A stretch of 64,000 nucleotides of DNA from Paraburkholderia sp. HP33-1 (GCF_021390595.1 NZ_JAJEJR010000002.1:682001-746000), one strand, 5' to 3'. Positions 8,038-16,840 are shown, counted from the first letter of the stretch. Notes: generated from the sequence alone by a model not told the origin. Numbers and translations: made by a program.

Positions 8038-8733
8038 ATGCGCGTTGCTGTTCTTCAGCGTGACCCGGTCATGCGTCAGTCGATTGAACAAGTTCTGGTG
8101 AAAGCCGGCCATTTCTGCGCGGCCTATGAGGACGGCCTCGCAATGTCGAGGTCGATAGGGCGCTCCACGGTGGATCTGCTGGTGCTCGACTGGCAGGATA
8201 CGTGGCCCGCCGGCGTGGAGCTGTTGCGCTCGGTGCGCCGGGTAGCAGGCGAGCGCATGCCGATCATGTTCGTGTCGAACGACGGGTCGGAGCAAAGCAT
8301 GGTGCGCGCGCTCGCCGGCGGCGCCGACGACTACCTCGCATTGCCGCTGCGGGACGCCGAGTTTCGCGCGCGCGTCGCCGCGCTGTTGCGGCGCGCATAT
8401 CCCGAGCGGTATAGCGCCGCGAGCTGTTTCGAGATTGGTCCCTATCGCTTCGACACGGTCAGCCGGGCGGTCACGCTGCGCGGCGAACCGGTGCCGCTGT
8501 CGCCCACGCAGTACCGGATCGCCGCGCTATTCTTTTCCAACGTCGATCGCGTCATGTCGCGCGACCATATCTTCGCGACGGTGTGGGGCCGCGAACTGTG
8601 CGAATTCACGCGGACAATCGACAGTCACGTGTCGCGGCTGCGTCTGCTGCTCGAGATCGAGCCGCAGAATGGTTTCCGGCTGCAGCCCGTGTACAAACGT
8701 GGCTACCGGTTGCTGCGGCTCGAGATATGCTGA
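8038..8733 (+). CDS. Orphan OmpR-family response regulator with atypical receiver
   Basis: 231 residues: receiver domain (about 1-120) plus OmpR-type winged helix (about 130-228, with SRDHIFATVWGRE and FTRTIDSHVSRLRLLLE). The likely phospho-acceptor is Asp51 (LLVLDW) and Ser80 occupies the switch Thr/Ser position. The invariant Lys of the receiver is replaced by Leu102 (DDYLALPL instead of DDYLxKPF), and the N-terminal acidic pair is reduced to one Asp (LQRDP). No histidine kinase adjoins it. An upstream in-frame ATG at 8005 is possible; 8038 gives the usual receiver start. Regulation may be phosphorylation-independent. Confidence 0.85.
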   Translation: MRVAVLQRDPVMRQSIEQVLVKAGHFCAAYEDGLAMSRSIGRSTVDLLVLDWQDTWPAGVELLRSVRRVAGERMPIMFVSNDGSEQSMVRALAGGADDYLALPLRDAEFRARVAALLRRAYPERYSAASCFEIGPYRFDTVSRAVTLRGEPVPLSPTQYRIAALFFSNVDRVMSRDHIFATVWGRELCEFTRTIDSHVSRLRLLLEIEPQNGFRLQPVYKRGYRLLRLEIC

Positions 8734-8863
8734 AATCTGCGTTGCAGCATGTCGTAGTTGCCGGCGATGTGCATTTTCCGCGCGAGTCGGGATCGGTCTG
8801 CTGAGCTTGCCGTGTTTGTCGTCGTGCTTGCTGGCGCAGATACCGAATATCGGGACGTCCTGC

Positions 8864-8890
8864 GTGAATCGTCCGTGATGGACGATTCAC
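8864..8890. promoter_or_regulatory. 11-bp perfect inverted repeat upstream of the hydroxyproline cluster
   Basis: GTGAATCGTCC-gtgat-GGACGATTCAC lies 131 bp after the response regulator stop and about 80 bp before the epimerase start. No T-run follows, which argues against a simple intrinsic terminator and for an operator or a leader hairpin. The binding factor is unknown. Confidence 0.5.
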
Positions 8891-8971
8891 CTCACCGCTA
8901 TGCCGAAATCGTCCCAATCCGCGCGCACGCGCACCAAGACCCACAGGCCCGCGGTTTCTACCATGGGCAAC

Positions 8972-9919
8972 ATGAAATCCCTCATCATTATCGACTCGCA
9001 CACCGGCGGTGAGCCCACCCGCCTCGTGGTGTCGGGTGGCCCGGACCTTGGCGGTGGCACGCTCGCGGAGCGGCTCGACGTTTTCCGCACGCGCTTCGAC
9101 GACTGGCGCGCAGGCATCGTCACCGAACCGCGCGGCTCGGACGTGGTGGTCGGCGCGCTGCTCTGCGAACCCGACGATCCGACCTGCGCGGCCGGCGTGA
9201 TCTTTTTCAACAACGTCGGCTATCTCGGCATGTGCGGGCATGGCACGATCGGGCTCGTCGTGTCGCTTGCACACATGGGGCGGATCGGGCCAGGACGTCA
9301 CCGCATCGAGACGCCGGTCGGCGTGGTCGAGGCGACGCTGAACGAAGACGGCAGCGTTGCGGTGCGCAACGTGCCCGCGTATCGCTACCGCAAGGCGGTG
9401 CAGGTCGATGTGCCGGGCTACGGCGGGCTGACCGGCGACATCGGCTGGGGCGGCAACTGGTTTTTCCTCATCGCGGAGCATGGGCACGAACTCGACGCCG
9501 CGAACATCGCGAGCCTGACCACGTTCAGCTCGGCGATTCGCGACGCGCTGATCGCACAGAACATCACCGGCGCGAATGGCGCGCTGATCGACCATATCGA
9601 GCTGTTCGGAGCGGGCTCGCGTGCCGGCCTCGACAGCCGCAGCTTCGTGCTGTGTCCCGGCAATGCGTACGACCGCTCGCCGTGCGGCACCGGCACGAGC
9701 GCGAAAGTCGCGTGCCTCGCGGCCGACGGCAAGCTTGCCGAGGGCGCGGTGTGGCGCCAGGAGAGCATCATCGGCAGTGTGTTCGAGGCGAGCTATCGCG
9801 CCGCGGGCGACGGCGTCCACGTGATTCCGACCATCACCGGTCATGCGCACATCATGGCCGAAGGGCGTCTGTGTTTCGACGAGCGGGATCCGTTCGCGTG
9901 GGGTATTCGGACCGCATGA
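8972..9919 (+). CDS. hypE: 4-hydroxyproline 2-epimerase (proline racemase family)
   Basis: 315 residues. It converts trans-4-hydroxy-L-proline to cis-4-hydroxy-D-proline by two-base proton exchange. Both catalytic cysteines are present: Cys88 in MCGHGTIG and Cys238 in [10 protein letters not shown]. Their presence separates it from the Thr-containing hydroxyproline dehydratases. The opening [20 protein letters not shown] is typical of the hydroxyproline branch; starting at 8972 places the first Cys at the usual residue 88, though an ATG at 8963 is also possible and neither has a clear Shine-Dalgarno. The stop overlaps the next start (ATGA), followed by the dehydrogenase subunits, which fixes the pathway. 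Confidence 0.92.
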   Translation: MKSLIIIDSHTGGEPTRLVVSGGPDLGGGTLAERLDVFRTRFDDWRAGIVTEPRGSDVVVGALLCEPDDPTCAAGVIFFNNVGYLGMCGHGTIGLVVSLAHMGRIGPGRHRIETPVGVVEATLNEDGSVAVRNVPAYRYRKAVQVDVPGYGGLTGDIGWGGNWFFLIAEHGHELDAANIASLTTFSSAIRDALIAQNITGANGALIDHIELFGAGSRAGLDSRSFVLCPGNAYDRSPCGTGTSAKVACLAADGKLAEGAVWRQESIIGSVFEASYRAAGDGVHVIPTITGHAHIMAEGRLCFDERDPFAWGIRTA

Positions 9920-11073
9920 GCCCGGACGCGCTGATCATCGGAGCGGGCATCGTCGGTGCCGCGTGCGCGGCGGAATTGGCCGCGCTCGGCATGCGTGTCG
10001 ACGTGCTCGACGCGCAGCGCATCGGCGGCGGTGCGACGGCGGCTGGCATGGGTCATATCGTCGTGATGAACGACTCGTCCGCCGAATTCGCGCTGAGCCG
10101 CTATTCGCGCGAGCTATGGCTGGAGCTCGCGCCGCAGCTACGCGTGCGCGACGCGTTCGCGCGCTGCGGCACGCTGTGGGTCGCAGCCGACGACGAAGAA
10201 TGGCAAGCCGCGCGCGCGATGCATGCGGCGTTTTCCGCGCAAGGCGTCGCTGCGCAACTGCTCGATACGGCCGAACTGCGCGACTGCGAGCCGGCGCTTG
10301 CGGAATCGATGACGGGCGGCCTGCGCATCGAGCACGACAGCATCGTCTATGCGCCGACCGCCGCCGAATGGCTGCTCACGCAGTCGCCGCGTGCGGCGCA
10401 TATCCGCGTGCGGCTCGGTGCGCCGGTCGCGTCGATCGGTGCGGGCGGCGTCACGCTGGCGAGTGGCGAGCGCATCAGCGCGGCGCACGTGGTCGTCGCA
10501 AACGGCCTCGGTGCGGCGCAATTGCTGCCGTCGCTGCCGTTGCAGCCGAAGAAAGGCCACCTGCTGATCACCGACCGCTACCCGGGGCTGATCCGTCATC
10601 AACTGCTCGAACTTGGCTATATCAAGAGCGCGCATCACGCAACCGGCACGTCGGTCGCGTTCAATGTGCAGCCGCGTCCGACCGGGCAACTGCTGATCGG
10701 CTCGTCGCGCCAGTTCGAAACGACCGATCCCGCCGTCGAGATGCCGGTGCTCGCGCGGATGCTGCAACGCGCCGCGCAGTATTTGCCGGCGTTGCCGACG
10801 CTCAGCGGCATCCGCGCATGGACGGGGTTTCGCGCGGCGTCGCCGGACGGCCTGCCGCTGATCGGACCGGCCGGCGATTTTGCGGCCGACGTTGCGTCAG
10901 GTTCCGCGTCCCGCGTGTGGCTCGCTGCCGGTCACGAAGGGCTTGGCGTGACGACCTCGCTCGCGACCGCGAAACTGCTCGCAGCGCAGATCGCAGGGCA
11001 CGCCGCGCCGATCCCGCTCGAACCTTATCTGCCGGTGCGCTTTGTTGAACAGGTGGCCCATGACCGACGCTGA
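9916..11073 (+). CDS. D-hydroxyproline dehydrogenase, DadA-like FAD catalytic subunit
   Basis: 385 residues of the DAO/DadA fold. The N-terminal dinucleotide motif is [19 protein letters not shown]; a C-terminal FAD-contact region reads [12 protein letters not shown] followed by [17 protein letters not shown]. It should oxidise cis-4-hydroxy-D-proline to 1-pyrroline-4-hydroxy-2-carboxylate and pass electrons to the partner subunits. Start overlaps the epimerase stop by 4 bp and the stop overlaps the [2Fe-2S] subunit by 14 bp, so all four genes are translationally coupled. The arrangement matches the heteromeric LhpB-type enzymes rather than a lone DadA. Confidence 0.88.
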   Translation: MSPDALIIGAGIVGAACAAELAALGMRVDVLDAQRIGGGATAAGMGHIVVMNDSSAEFALSRYSRELWLELAPQLRVRDAFARCGTLWVAADDEEWQAARAMHAAFSAQGVAAQLLDTAELRDCEPALAESMTGGLRIEHDSIVYAPTAAEWLLTQSPRAAHIRVRLGAPVASIGAGGVTLASGERISAAHVVVANGLGAAQLLPSLPLQPKKGHLLITDRYPGLIRHQLLELGYIKSAHHATGTSVAFNVQPRPTGQLLIGSSRQFETTDPAVEMPVLARMLQRAAQYLPALPTLSGIRAWTGFRAASPDGLPLIGPAGDFAADVASGSASRVWLAAGHEGLGVTTSLATAKLLAAQIAGHAAPIPLEPYLPVRFVEQVAHDRR

Positions 11074-11335
11074 CACGACCCGCATCCGTTTGACGGTCGA
11101 CGGTCGCAGCATCGAAGTCGAGCCCGGCACGACCGTGGCCGCGGCGCTCGCGATCGCGCGCGTGTGCGGCTCGCGGCTGTCGGTCAAGGGCGAGCCACGC
11201 GAAGCGTTGTGCGGGATGGGCGTGTGTCAGGAGTGCTGCGTCACGATCGACGACCGCGCGCACGCGCTCGCATGCCAGACGCTGTGCCGCGACGGCCAGC
11301 GCGTGCGGACACGAAACGGGACTGTGCACGCATGA
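11060..11335 (+). CDS. D-hydroxyproline dehydrogenase, small (2Fe-2S)-binding subunit
   Basis: 91 residues, a ferredoxin-fold small subunit like HcnA or the gamma subunit of octopine/nopaline oxidases. Cluster cysteines are visible in EALCGMGVCQECCVTIDD and in HALACQTLCRDGQ. It carries electrons between the two flavoprotein subunits. Start ATG 11060 has AGGTGG 4-9 bp upstream and lies inside the end of the FAD subunit gene. The stop overlaps the next start (ATGA). Confidence 0.88.
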   Translation: MTDADTTRIRLTVDGRSIEVEPGTTVAAALAIARVCGSRLSVKGEPREALCGMGVCQECCVTIDDRAHALACQTLCRDGQRVRTRNGTVHA

Positions 11336-12624
11336 CGCAGCACTACGACATCGTGGTGATCGGCGGTGGTCCGGCTGGACTCAATGCCGCGCGGGCGGCG
11401 GTGCAGGCGGGGGCGACGGTCGCACAGATCGACGACAATCCGCGCGCCGGCGGCCAGATCTGGCGTCAGGGGCCCGTCCATCCGCCGCAAGCGCCGCTGC
11501 ATGCGTTGCTCATGGCGATGCAATCGCAGAAAAACTTCACCTACCAGCCATCGACTCGCGTGATTGCGCCGCTCGGCGCGCAAGGCTTGCTGCTCGAATC
11601 CGCCGAACACGGCGGCGCGTCGATGTCCTACGACCGGCTGATCCTCGCGACCGGCGCGCGCGAGCGTCTTCTGCCGTTTCCCGGCTGGACCTTGCCCGGC
11701 GTGACCGGCGCGGGCGCGCTGCAGGCGCTGATAAAAGGCGGCATGCCGGTGCGCGACGAACGGATCGTGATCGCCGGCAGCGGACCTCTGCTGTTGGCCG
11801 CGCTCGGTACCGCGAGAGAGGCCGGCGCGCGCGTGATCGCGGTCGTCGAGCAGGCGTCGGCGGCCGACGTTGCGCGGTTCGGTGTGTCGCTGCTGCGCGA
11901 GCCCGAGAAGCTGCGTCAGGCGATCGGCCTCACGCGCGGGTTCGCTGGACTGCGCTACTGGACCGGCAGCATCGTGCGCGAAGCGCGCGGTGCCGGGCGC
12001 GTGCGGCAGGTGACGATCCGGCGCGGCGGGCGCGATGTGACGCTCGATTGCGACCGCGTCGCGTGCGGCTACGGATTGCTGCCGAACGTCACGCTTGCAC
12101 AGGCGCTCGGCTGCGCTGTCAACGACGCGGGCGAGATTGTCGTCGACGCTGAGCAGCGCACCTCGCTCGAGCGCATTTATGCGGCGGGCGAGTGCACGGG
12201 AGTCGGTGGCGCGGAGCTCGCTTGCGCGGAAGGCGAGATCGCCGGTCTCGTGGCGAGCGGCGCGGGCGCCACGCAGCGCGCCGTGCTGCAGGCACTCGTC
12301 GCGCAACGCGCGCGCTGGCGCAGCTTCGGCGCGCGCGTCGCGGCATCGTTCGCATTGGGCGAGGCCGCGCGCACGCCGCCCGCCGATGCAACGCTGCTGT
12401 GCCGCTGCGAGGATGTGAGCGTCGGCGAGGTGCGCCGCTGCGCCGACTGGCGCGACGCCAAGCTGCAGACGCGCTGCGGCATGGGCCCTTGTCAGGGTCG
12501 TATCTGCGTCGCGGCCGCGAACCTGTACTTCGGTTGGCCGGTTGCCGCGGCGCGTCCGCCGTTCAGCCCGGCGCAAATCGGCACGCTGATCAGCGCGGCC
12601 GAACCGCCGACGGCGGCGCGATGA
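11332..12624 (+). CDS. D-hydroxyproline dehydrogenase, NAD(P)/FAD-type subunit with BFD-like [2Fe-2S] domain
   Basis: 430 residues, HcnB-like. There are two dinucleotide motifs: VVIGGGPAGLNAARAAVQAG at the N-terminus and IVIAGSGPLLLAALGTARE mid-protein. A C-terminal BFD-like iron-sulfur domain has cysteines in LLCRCEDVSVGE and RCGMGPCQGRICV. In three-subunit D-hydroxyproline dehydrogenases this subunit accepts electrons and passes them on to the respiratory chain. It is the last structural gene; the PAS-AraC regulator follows after 160 bp. The later pathway enzymes (pyrroline-hydroxycarboxylate deaminase, ketoglutarate semialdehyde dehydrogenase) are not adjacent. Confidence 0.88.
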   Translation: MTQHYDIVVIGGGPAGLNAARAAVQAGATVAQIDDNPRAGGQIWRQGPVHPPQAPLHALLMAMQSQKNFTYQPSTRVIAPLGAQGLLLESAEHGGASMSYDRLILATGARERLLPFPGWTLPGVTGAGALQALIKGGMPVRDERIVIAGSGPLLLAALGTAREAGARVIAVVEQASAADVARFGVSLLREPEKLRQAIGLTRGFAGLRYWTGSIVREARGAGRVRQVTIRRGGRDVTLDCDRVACGYGLLPNVTLAQALGCAVNDAGEIVVDAEQRTSLERIYAAGECTGVGGAELACAEGEIAGLVASGAGATQRAVLQALVAQRARWRSFGARVAASFALGEAARTPPADATLLCRCEDVSVGEVRRCADWRDAKLQTRCGMGPCQGRICVAAANLYFGWPVAAARPPFSPAQIGTLISAAEPPTAAR

Positions 12625-12651
12625 CGGCTCCGCGCTTACCCCTGGTGGATA

Positions 12652-12678
12652 TTGTCGGGCGCCGCGCGGTTCTATAAT
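12652..12678 (+). promoter_or_regulatory. Sigma70-like promoter for the PAS-AraC regulator
   Basis: A TATAAT at 12673-12678 follows a TTGTCG at 12652-12657 with a short 15-bp spacer, about 105 bp before the start codon of the regulator. A direct repeat of about 8 bp (atcgaccgca) occurs just downstream. The call is by consensus only. Confidence 0.4.
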
Positions 12679-12784
12679 CGACCGCAATCGACCGCACATG
12701 CAGGCTGCCCAGCCGCACCGGCGCAGCGATCCGCGAACGCAACCCGACGCATTCAACCTGGCACGCTCCAACGGAACCCGCACG

Positions 12785-13552
12785 ATGAATACGCTGGCTC
12801 ATCCGCTCGAAACGGACGATATGACGTTGTCCGGCATGCTGTCACATTTCAGATTGCTCGAGCCGGTGTTCGACGCGATGCCGGACGTCGTGTTCTTTGT
12901 GAAGGACGCCGACGCGCGTTATGTGCTCGTCAACCGCACGCTCGCTTCGCGCTGCGGTTTCAAGGAAAAGGCGGCATTGCTCGGCAAGACCGCCGAAGAT
13001 GTGTTTCCGCGCCGCTTCGGACGCATCTATACCGCACAGGACAAGGCGATCATCGGCGTCGGCAACCAGATGCTCGATCAGCTCGAATTGCATCTGTATC
13101 CGGGCCGTCAGCCGGGCTGGTGCCTGACCTGCAAACAGCCGTTGCGCGATGCGTCTGGCAAGGTGGTCGGTCTCGCCGGCATCTCACGCGATCTGAAAGC
13201 CGACGAAAGCAGCCATCCGGCCTACAGCCGGCTCGCCGCCGTCGTGCAGTCGATCCAGGAAAACTACGTGCAGCCGCTGAACCTGAAGCAGCTTGCGGCG
13301 ATGGCGGACATGTCGGTCGCGCAACTGGAGCGCTATTTTCACAAGGTGTTTCATCTGACGCCGCGCCAGGTGCTGCTGAAGACGCGACTCGATGCGGCGA
13401 CCGCGCTGCTGGTATCGCACGACAAGGTCACCGACGTCGCCGCGCGTTGCGGCTACACCGATCACAGCGCCTTTACGCGGCAATTCAAGGCGACCGTCGG
13501 CGTTACGCCGACCGAATACCGGATGCTGCTGCACGGTACGCTGCGCAACTGA
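12785..13552 (+). CDS. PAS-domain AraC-family transcriptional regulator of hydroxyproline use
   Basis: 255 residues. Residues about 25-140 form a PAS fold (PVFDAMPDVVFFVKDADARY, then GLAGISRDLKA), the presumed effector sensor. Residues about 150-250 are two AraC HTH motifs (LNLKQLAAMADMSVAQLERYF and VTDVAARCGYTDHSAFTRQF). This PAS-AraC type is often found beside hydroxyproline catabolic genes in Burkholderia and relatives. The ATG at 12785 is chosen because homology begins there; in-frame codons reach back to 12698. Its stop is 28 bp from the converging cytochrome gene. Confidence 0.87.
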   Translation: MNTLAHPLETDDMTLSGMLSHFRLLEPVFDAMPDVVFFVKDADARYVLVNRTLASRCGFKEKAALLGKTAEDVFPRRFGRIYTAQDKAIIGVGNQMLDQLELHLYPGRQPGWCLTCKQPLRDASGKVVGLAGISRDLKADESSHPAYSRLAAVVQSIQENYVQPLNLKQLAAMADMSVAQLERYFHKVFHLTPRQVLLKTRLDAATALLVSHDKVTDVAARCGYTDHSAFTRQFKATVGVTPTEYRMLLHGTLRN

Positions 13553-13580
13553 GGGGCGTTGCACGTGTCATCTTCCTTCG

Positions 13581-14021
13581 CTATCGGGCCGTGACGAAGC
13601 TCCAAAGCGCTGCGCAATCTGTATCGCTTAAAGTGTATTGCGGCATCGCTTTTTTCAGAACGATTCCTGTCGGATCAACGCCGACATTCAAGACCCGGCA
13701 AAACGAGCTCAGGTTGTAACGGCTCGGCGGGCCGCCGCGTCGGCGTGTATCGCTGAGCAGGTACCGGCTGGTCAAAGGGGGTGCAAAAGACGCCGTGTCG
13801 TCCGCGTGGTCATGGCAATTGATACAGCGGACAGCACTGTCGGGCAGGATGCGGTCGTCATCGCGTAAGTGCGCTACCAGCGTGCGCTGCCCGCTAAAAA
13901 TCTCACGTCCCAGGTCCACGGTTCGAGATAAATCCACGCCATTTGCCGCGGATCTGGCAGCAACAAATACGGCCGTCATCACGCATATTGTGAAGGCGGC
14001 CCGATTCAAGTCGCGCGTCAT
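13581..14021 (-). CDS. Small c-type cytochrome, partner of the copper-radical oxidase
   Basis: 146 residues. An N-terminal hydrophobic segment (AAFTICVMTAVFVAARSAA) is a likely Sec signal. One haem-c site is visible: Cys66-Ile-Asn-Cys69-His70, and Met126 in KKAMPQYT is a candidate sixth ligand, followed by the usual C-terminal helix (DTDCAALWSFV). It would act in the periplasm as an electron acceptor or donor. The start ATG overlaps the stop of the galactose-oxidase-like gene (TAATG), so the two are translationally coupled. The extra Cys108 and Cys136 are not typical and might form a disulfide. Confidence 0.8.
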   Translation of the reverse strand: MTRDLNRAAFTICVMTAVFVAARSAANGVDLSRTVDLGREIFSGQRTLVAHLRDDDRILPDSAVRCINCHDHADDTASFAPPLTSRYLLSDTRRRGGPPSRYNLSSFCRVLNVGVDPTGIVLKKAMPQYTLSDTDCAALWSFVTAR

Positions 14022-15589
14022 TAGTGGATTCGAATAGTGGTTGAGACACTCGGTACTCCGTTCGCGTCGAGAGCGAATAACATGTAATAGCCGGGCACGG
14101 CGACTCCGGAATCGCTCGGAATTTGCAGCACATATTGGTCTGCCTTGCTCGCGCTAAAGCTTAACGGAATGCGTCGCTGTTCGTTGTTGAGCGAATGGGT
14201 TACCGACGATAGGCGCATCAGCGAGAAGGCGCTAACCGCCCTGTCGGTGCTAACCGAGATCGACGAGCCGAGACTCGCGCTCGTGGGGGCCGACAGGATT
14301 GTCGGGCGTGGCGCTGGTGAACCGTCCGCATTGAGAAGATACGGCGGCGTCAGTATTTCGACGTTAGTGTGGTTGCTCGAACATCCCCCGCACAAGCCCC
14401 CACCACCGCTCAAAACGCGCCCGTCCGGCAAAAGCAGCGCGATACTGTGATAGGTGCGCGGGACGGCCTGGGCCGCAAGCGCCGTAAAGGTTTCAGTCGC
14501 GGGGCTCCAGATCTCTGGCGTCAGAATCGCATTGTCGTCAGAGAAAGGCTGTGCATAGGTTTGACCGCCAACCACGACGACTTCGCCGCTCGGTAACACA
14601 ACGCTGTTGGCAAACGCGCGTTGATAGTGCATTGGGGCTATCGTGCGCGTGTTCGTCGCTCCACTGCCGATATCTATCAATGTCGCGTTCGACGTCGCGT
14701 AGTCGTTTTCGTAGTCGGGCGCACCACCGACCGCGAGGATCTTGCGAACGTCATACATGACCGCGTTGCCGGTCATCGCGTCATTGTCAGCGCCTCGATT
14801 TACCGATGCAGATATGCTGCCGGCGCCTGCAGTGCTAATCCACTGCATGGCTCGACTCGGTCCAGCGTGGAAAACCATGCCGTTGGAATCCGCGAACAAC
14901 CACATATGGTTGTCCGCACGATATATTCCTTCGGCGTCGTCTGTCACATCAGGGTTGCCCCAGTTGGCAGTTACCCCGGTATTCTCGCGCCAGCCCGAAT
15001 TACTCCACGTTTCTCCGCTCTTGCCTCCTAGCCCACCGTTCCATGAGCCCCCCAATACAAACACGTCACCGTTGCTCAGTGTCACGCTGCCTTGATACGC
15101 CCGCGGAATGTTCATCTCTTTCTGGGATTTCCACTTTCCGGAGGCGGGGTTAAAAGCACTGACCTTCGCGCTAGTCGATCCACCCGTCACAAAAATATCG
15201 CCGCTGGGAAGATTGACAATTCCCGGACAGAACATGTCGTGACCGATATTGGTGACAAACACCTGCGTGCTCGTCCCCGCCACCGGATCGAAGATCGCAG
15301 TATAGGTGCCCCCATTGTTCTCGTGCTTGCTCAAATTCACTTCGCCGCCAGTAAAGTCCAGCGGACTATCAGCCGACCAGACCAGCACCTTTCCATTCGG
15401 TAGATTCGCTGCTGCCGCCGGCACCAGTGGCAAAGAAATCGGCGCAGTCCACTGCGACGGCGGCCCGGTCTGCGCTGTTACATCCTCGCACATTGCAACC
15501 ATCATCGACCCGAGGACTATCAGGGCCAAGGCTTTTGTGCCCGCTGCCGACGACTTCAGATTACTTGTTGGAAATCGGTTACGTTTCAT
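14021..15589 (-). CDS. Galactose oxidase-like copper-radical oxidase (AA5 type), exported
   Basis: 522 residues with an N-terminal export signal (ALALIVLGSMMVAMC), a Kelch-type beta-propeller and a C-terminal immunoglobulin-like domain (DUF1929). All copper-radical residues of fungal galactose oxidase have counterparts: Cys121 in DMFCPG and Tyr165 in PRAYQ, which would form the Cys-Tyr cofactor; Trp183 in GGSWNGG stacking on it; axial Tyr380 and His381 in PRTYHS followed by GGGGLCGGCSSNH; and His465 in SVTHS before EQRRIPL. The family oxidises primary alcohols or aldehydes to aldehydes or acids with O2, making H2O2. It has no N-terminal CBM32. It sits 80 bp after a SCO chaperone gene and overlaps a cytochrome c gene. 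The natural substrate is unknown. Confidence 0.88.
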   Translation of the reverse strand: MKRNRFPTSNLKSSAAGTKALALIVLGSMMVAMCEDVTAQTGPPSQWTAPISLPLVPAAAANLPNGKVLVWSADSPLDFTGGEVNLSKHENNGGTYTAIFDPVAGTSTQVFVTNIGHDMFCPGIVNLPSGDIFVTGGSTSAKVSAFNPASGKWKSQKEMNIPRAYQGSVTLSNGDVFVLGGSWNGGLGGKSGETWSNSGWRENTGVTANWGNPDVTDDAEGIYRADNHMWLFADSNGMVFHAGPSRAMQWISTAGAGSISASVNRGADNDAMTGNAVMYDVRKILAVGGAPDYENDYATSNATLIDIGSGATNTRTIAPMHYQRAFANSVVLPSGEVVVVGGQTYAQPFSDDNAILTPEIWSPATETFTALAAQAVPRTYHSIALLLPDGRVLSGGGGLCGGCSSNHTNVEILTPPYLLNADGSPAPRPTILSAPTSASLGSSISVSTDRAVSAFSLMRLSSVTHSLNNEQRRIPLSFSASKADQYVLQIPSDSGVAVPGYYMLFALDANGVPSVSTTIRIH

Positions 15590-15669
15590 CGCGACGCCCC
15601 CTTTCTTGGGTTACGTGATACGCCTGGTGTGATTGGCAACTTTGCTTAGGTGAATCGCTTCGAACGTAT

Positions 15670-16260
15670 TCAAACTCCCAGTACACCGAGAACATCACAA
15701 ACTTCTTCGACTCGTGGAAGATCAGCGCTGCGCCAGCGCAACATCGCATCGTGATCGAAGCAATAGACCTGGGTCGAATGGTCGGCAATGCTACGTGGCA
15801 GCGTTGGGCGCCCCGCCAACTCAGTTCGCGTTCGGTCGACGTCATCCGAAGCCAGTGTGACCGCATTCCATCGCGGACCGGCATTGAAACGTGCGAGCCA
15901 TTCGCGAAGCGCGGAAGGTAAATCGCCAAATGGGTCGATTCCAATCGACAGCAAGCGGACTGGATAACGTGTACGGGCTTGCAGCATCCGGTCTTGAACG
16001 GCGCCGAATAGCGCTCCCTGAAGGGGGCAAACCGAACTGCAACCCGTGTAAATCGTCTGCACCGCAGTGACGCCTTCACTCAACAGCGCTTCGAGCGTTC
16101 GGGGCGTGCCAGTTTGGTCGACCACCGGAATATCGGTGAGGCGGACAGGCGGACTGACCGGCCCCATGTTTCCATGCTGGGCATACGCTTTCGCCGATAC
16201 CGCCGCCGTCACGGCTAAAGCGGTTGCTCGCAATATTTCCCGTCGTGTCCAGGCGGTCAT
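15670..16260 (-). CDS. SCO1/SenC-type copper chaperone
   Basis: 196 residues. A thioredoxin-like fold with the copper site Cys74-x3-Cys78 (YTGCSSVCPLQG) and the third ligand His161 (DHSTQVYCF). The N-terminus TRREILRATALAVTAAVSA has a twin-Arg and hydrophobic run like a Tat or Sec signal, so it acts in the periplasm. SCO proteins usually load copper into cytochrome oxidase; in Streptomyces a Sco protein is required to mature the galactose-oxidase-like enzyme GlxA. As first gene of this operon it most likely metallates the oxidase encoded next. The ATG at 16260 has AAGGGTGG upstream; in-frame codons extend to 16479 without support. Confidence 0.87.
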   Translation of the reverse strand: MTAWTRREILRATALAVTAAVSAKAYAQHGNMGPVSPPVRLTDIPVVDQTGTPRTLEALLSEGVTAVQTIYTGCSSVCPLQGALFGAVQDRMLQARTRYPVRLLSIGIDPFGDLPSALREWLARFNAGPRWNAVTLASDDVDRTRTELAGRPTLPRSIADHSTQVYCFDHDAMLRWRSADLPRVEEVCDVLGVLGV

Positions 16261-16499
16261 GTCGCCACCCTTGAAGTGCCGTCTTGCGCCCAACAATCGT
16301 TGATCTAGTCGTATCGACGTGTCGAGAAGCGAGCCGTTGCAACTGATCTGATGTGCGACGCAAATCGGAACAAAATGCCGATGCGGGAACTCGACGAGAA
16401 AAGAGTGCGGCTCCTCATTCTGAGTGCGACGCAACTCGCTCGCTTTCTCATACCAATTCCCACTCGTTTCTTGTCCCACATCTAAACCATAGCGATGCT

Positions 16500-16829
16500 T
16501 TCTTTCATATTGGCTTCGAAGACGAAGCTCGCCGAATAATCGCGAAAGATCAATGTGCTAGAGATGTAAGTAGGCGTATTGCGAAGGCTATTGCGACAGA
16601 GAGCAAGCCTTGCTTCTACGTCGACATGACAGGGCTCGACCCGGACTTGCGCTTTGATCGGCACGAAGCCGGCATTCAGGCCAATCGCTATGGGCGCGTC
16701 TACGGCTTGCGGTTGATGCGCGAACTGTACGAAGTGTTCAACCCGATGCCTTGCCACGGCGTGCAGGATATGGAAGTGGAATTGGCGATCGGGCTGCGCG
16801 AGGCGGGGTATGGGGTGTGGCAGGCATGA
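16500..16829 (+). pseudogene. Remnant of an unidentified gene (C-terminal part only)
   Basis: An open frame whose last about 75 codons (from PCFYVDMTGLDPDLRFDRHE through GVQDMEVELAIGLREAGYGV) read like a genuine, GC-rich coding C-terminus. The 120 bp before are AT-rich with poor codon usage, and no start codon has a ribosome site. I do not recognise the family. The likeliest reading is the 3' stump of a gene whose 5' part was lost when the copper operon or its flank inserted. It could instead be a short real ORF from the ATG at 16626. Confidence 0.4.
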
Positions 16830-16840
16830 GAAGCCTGAAT

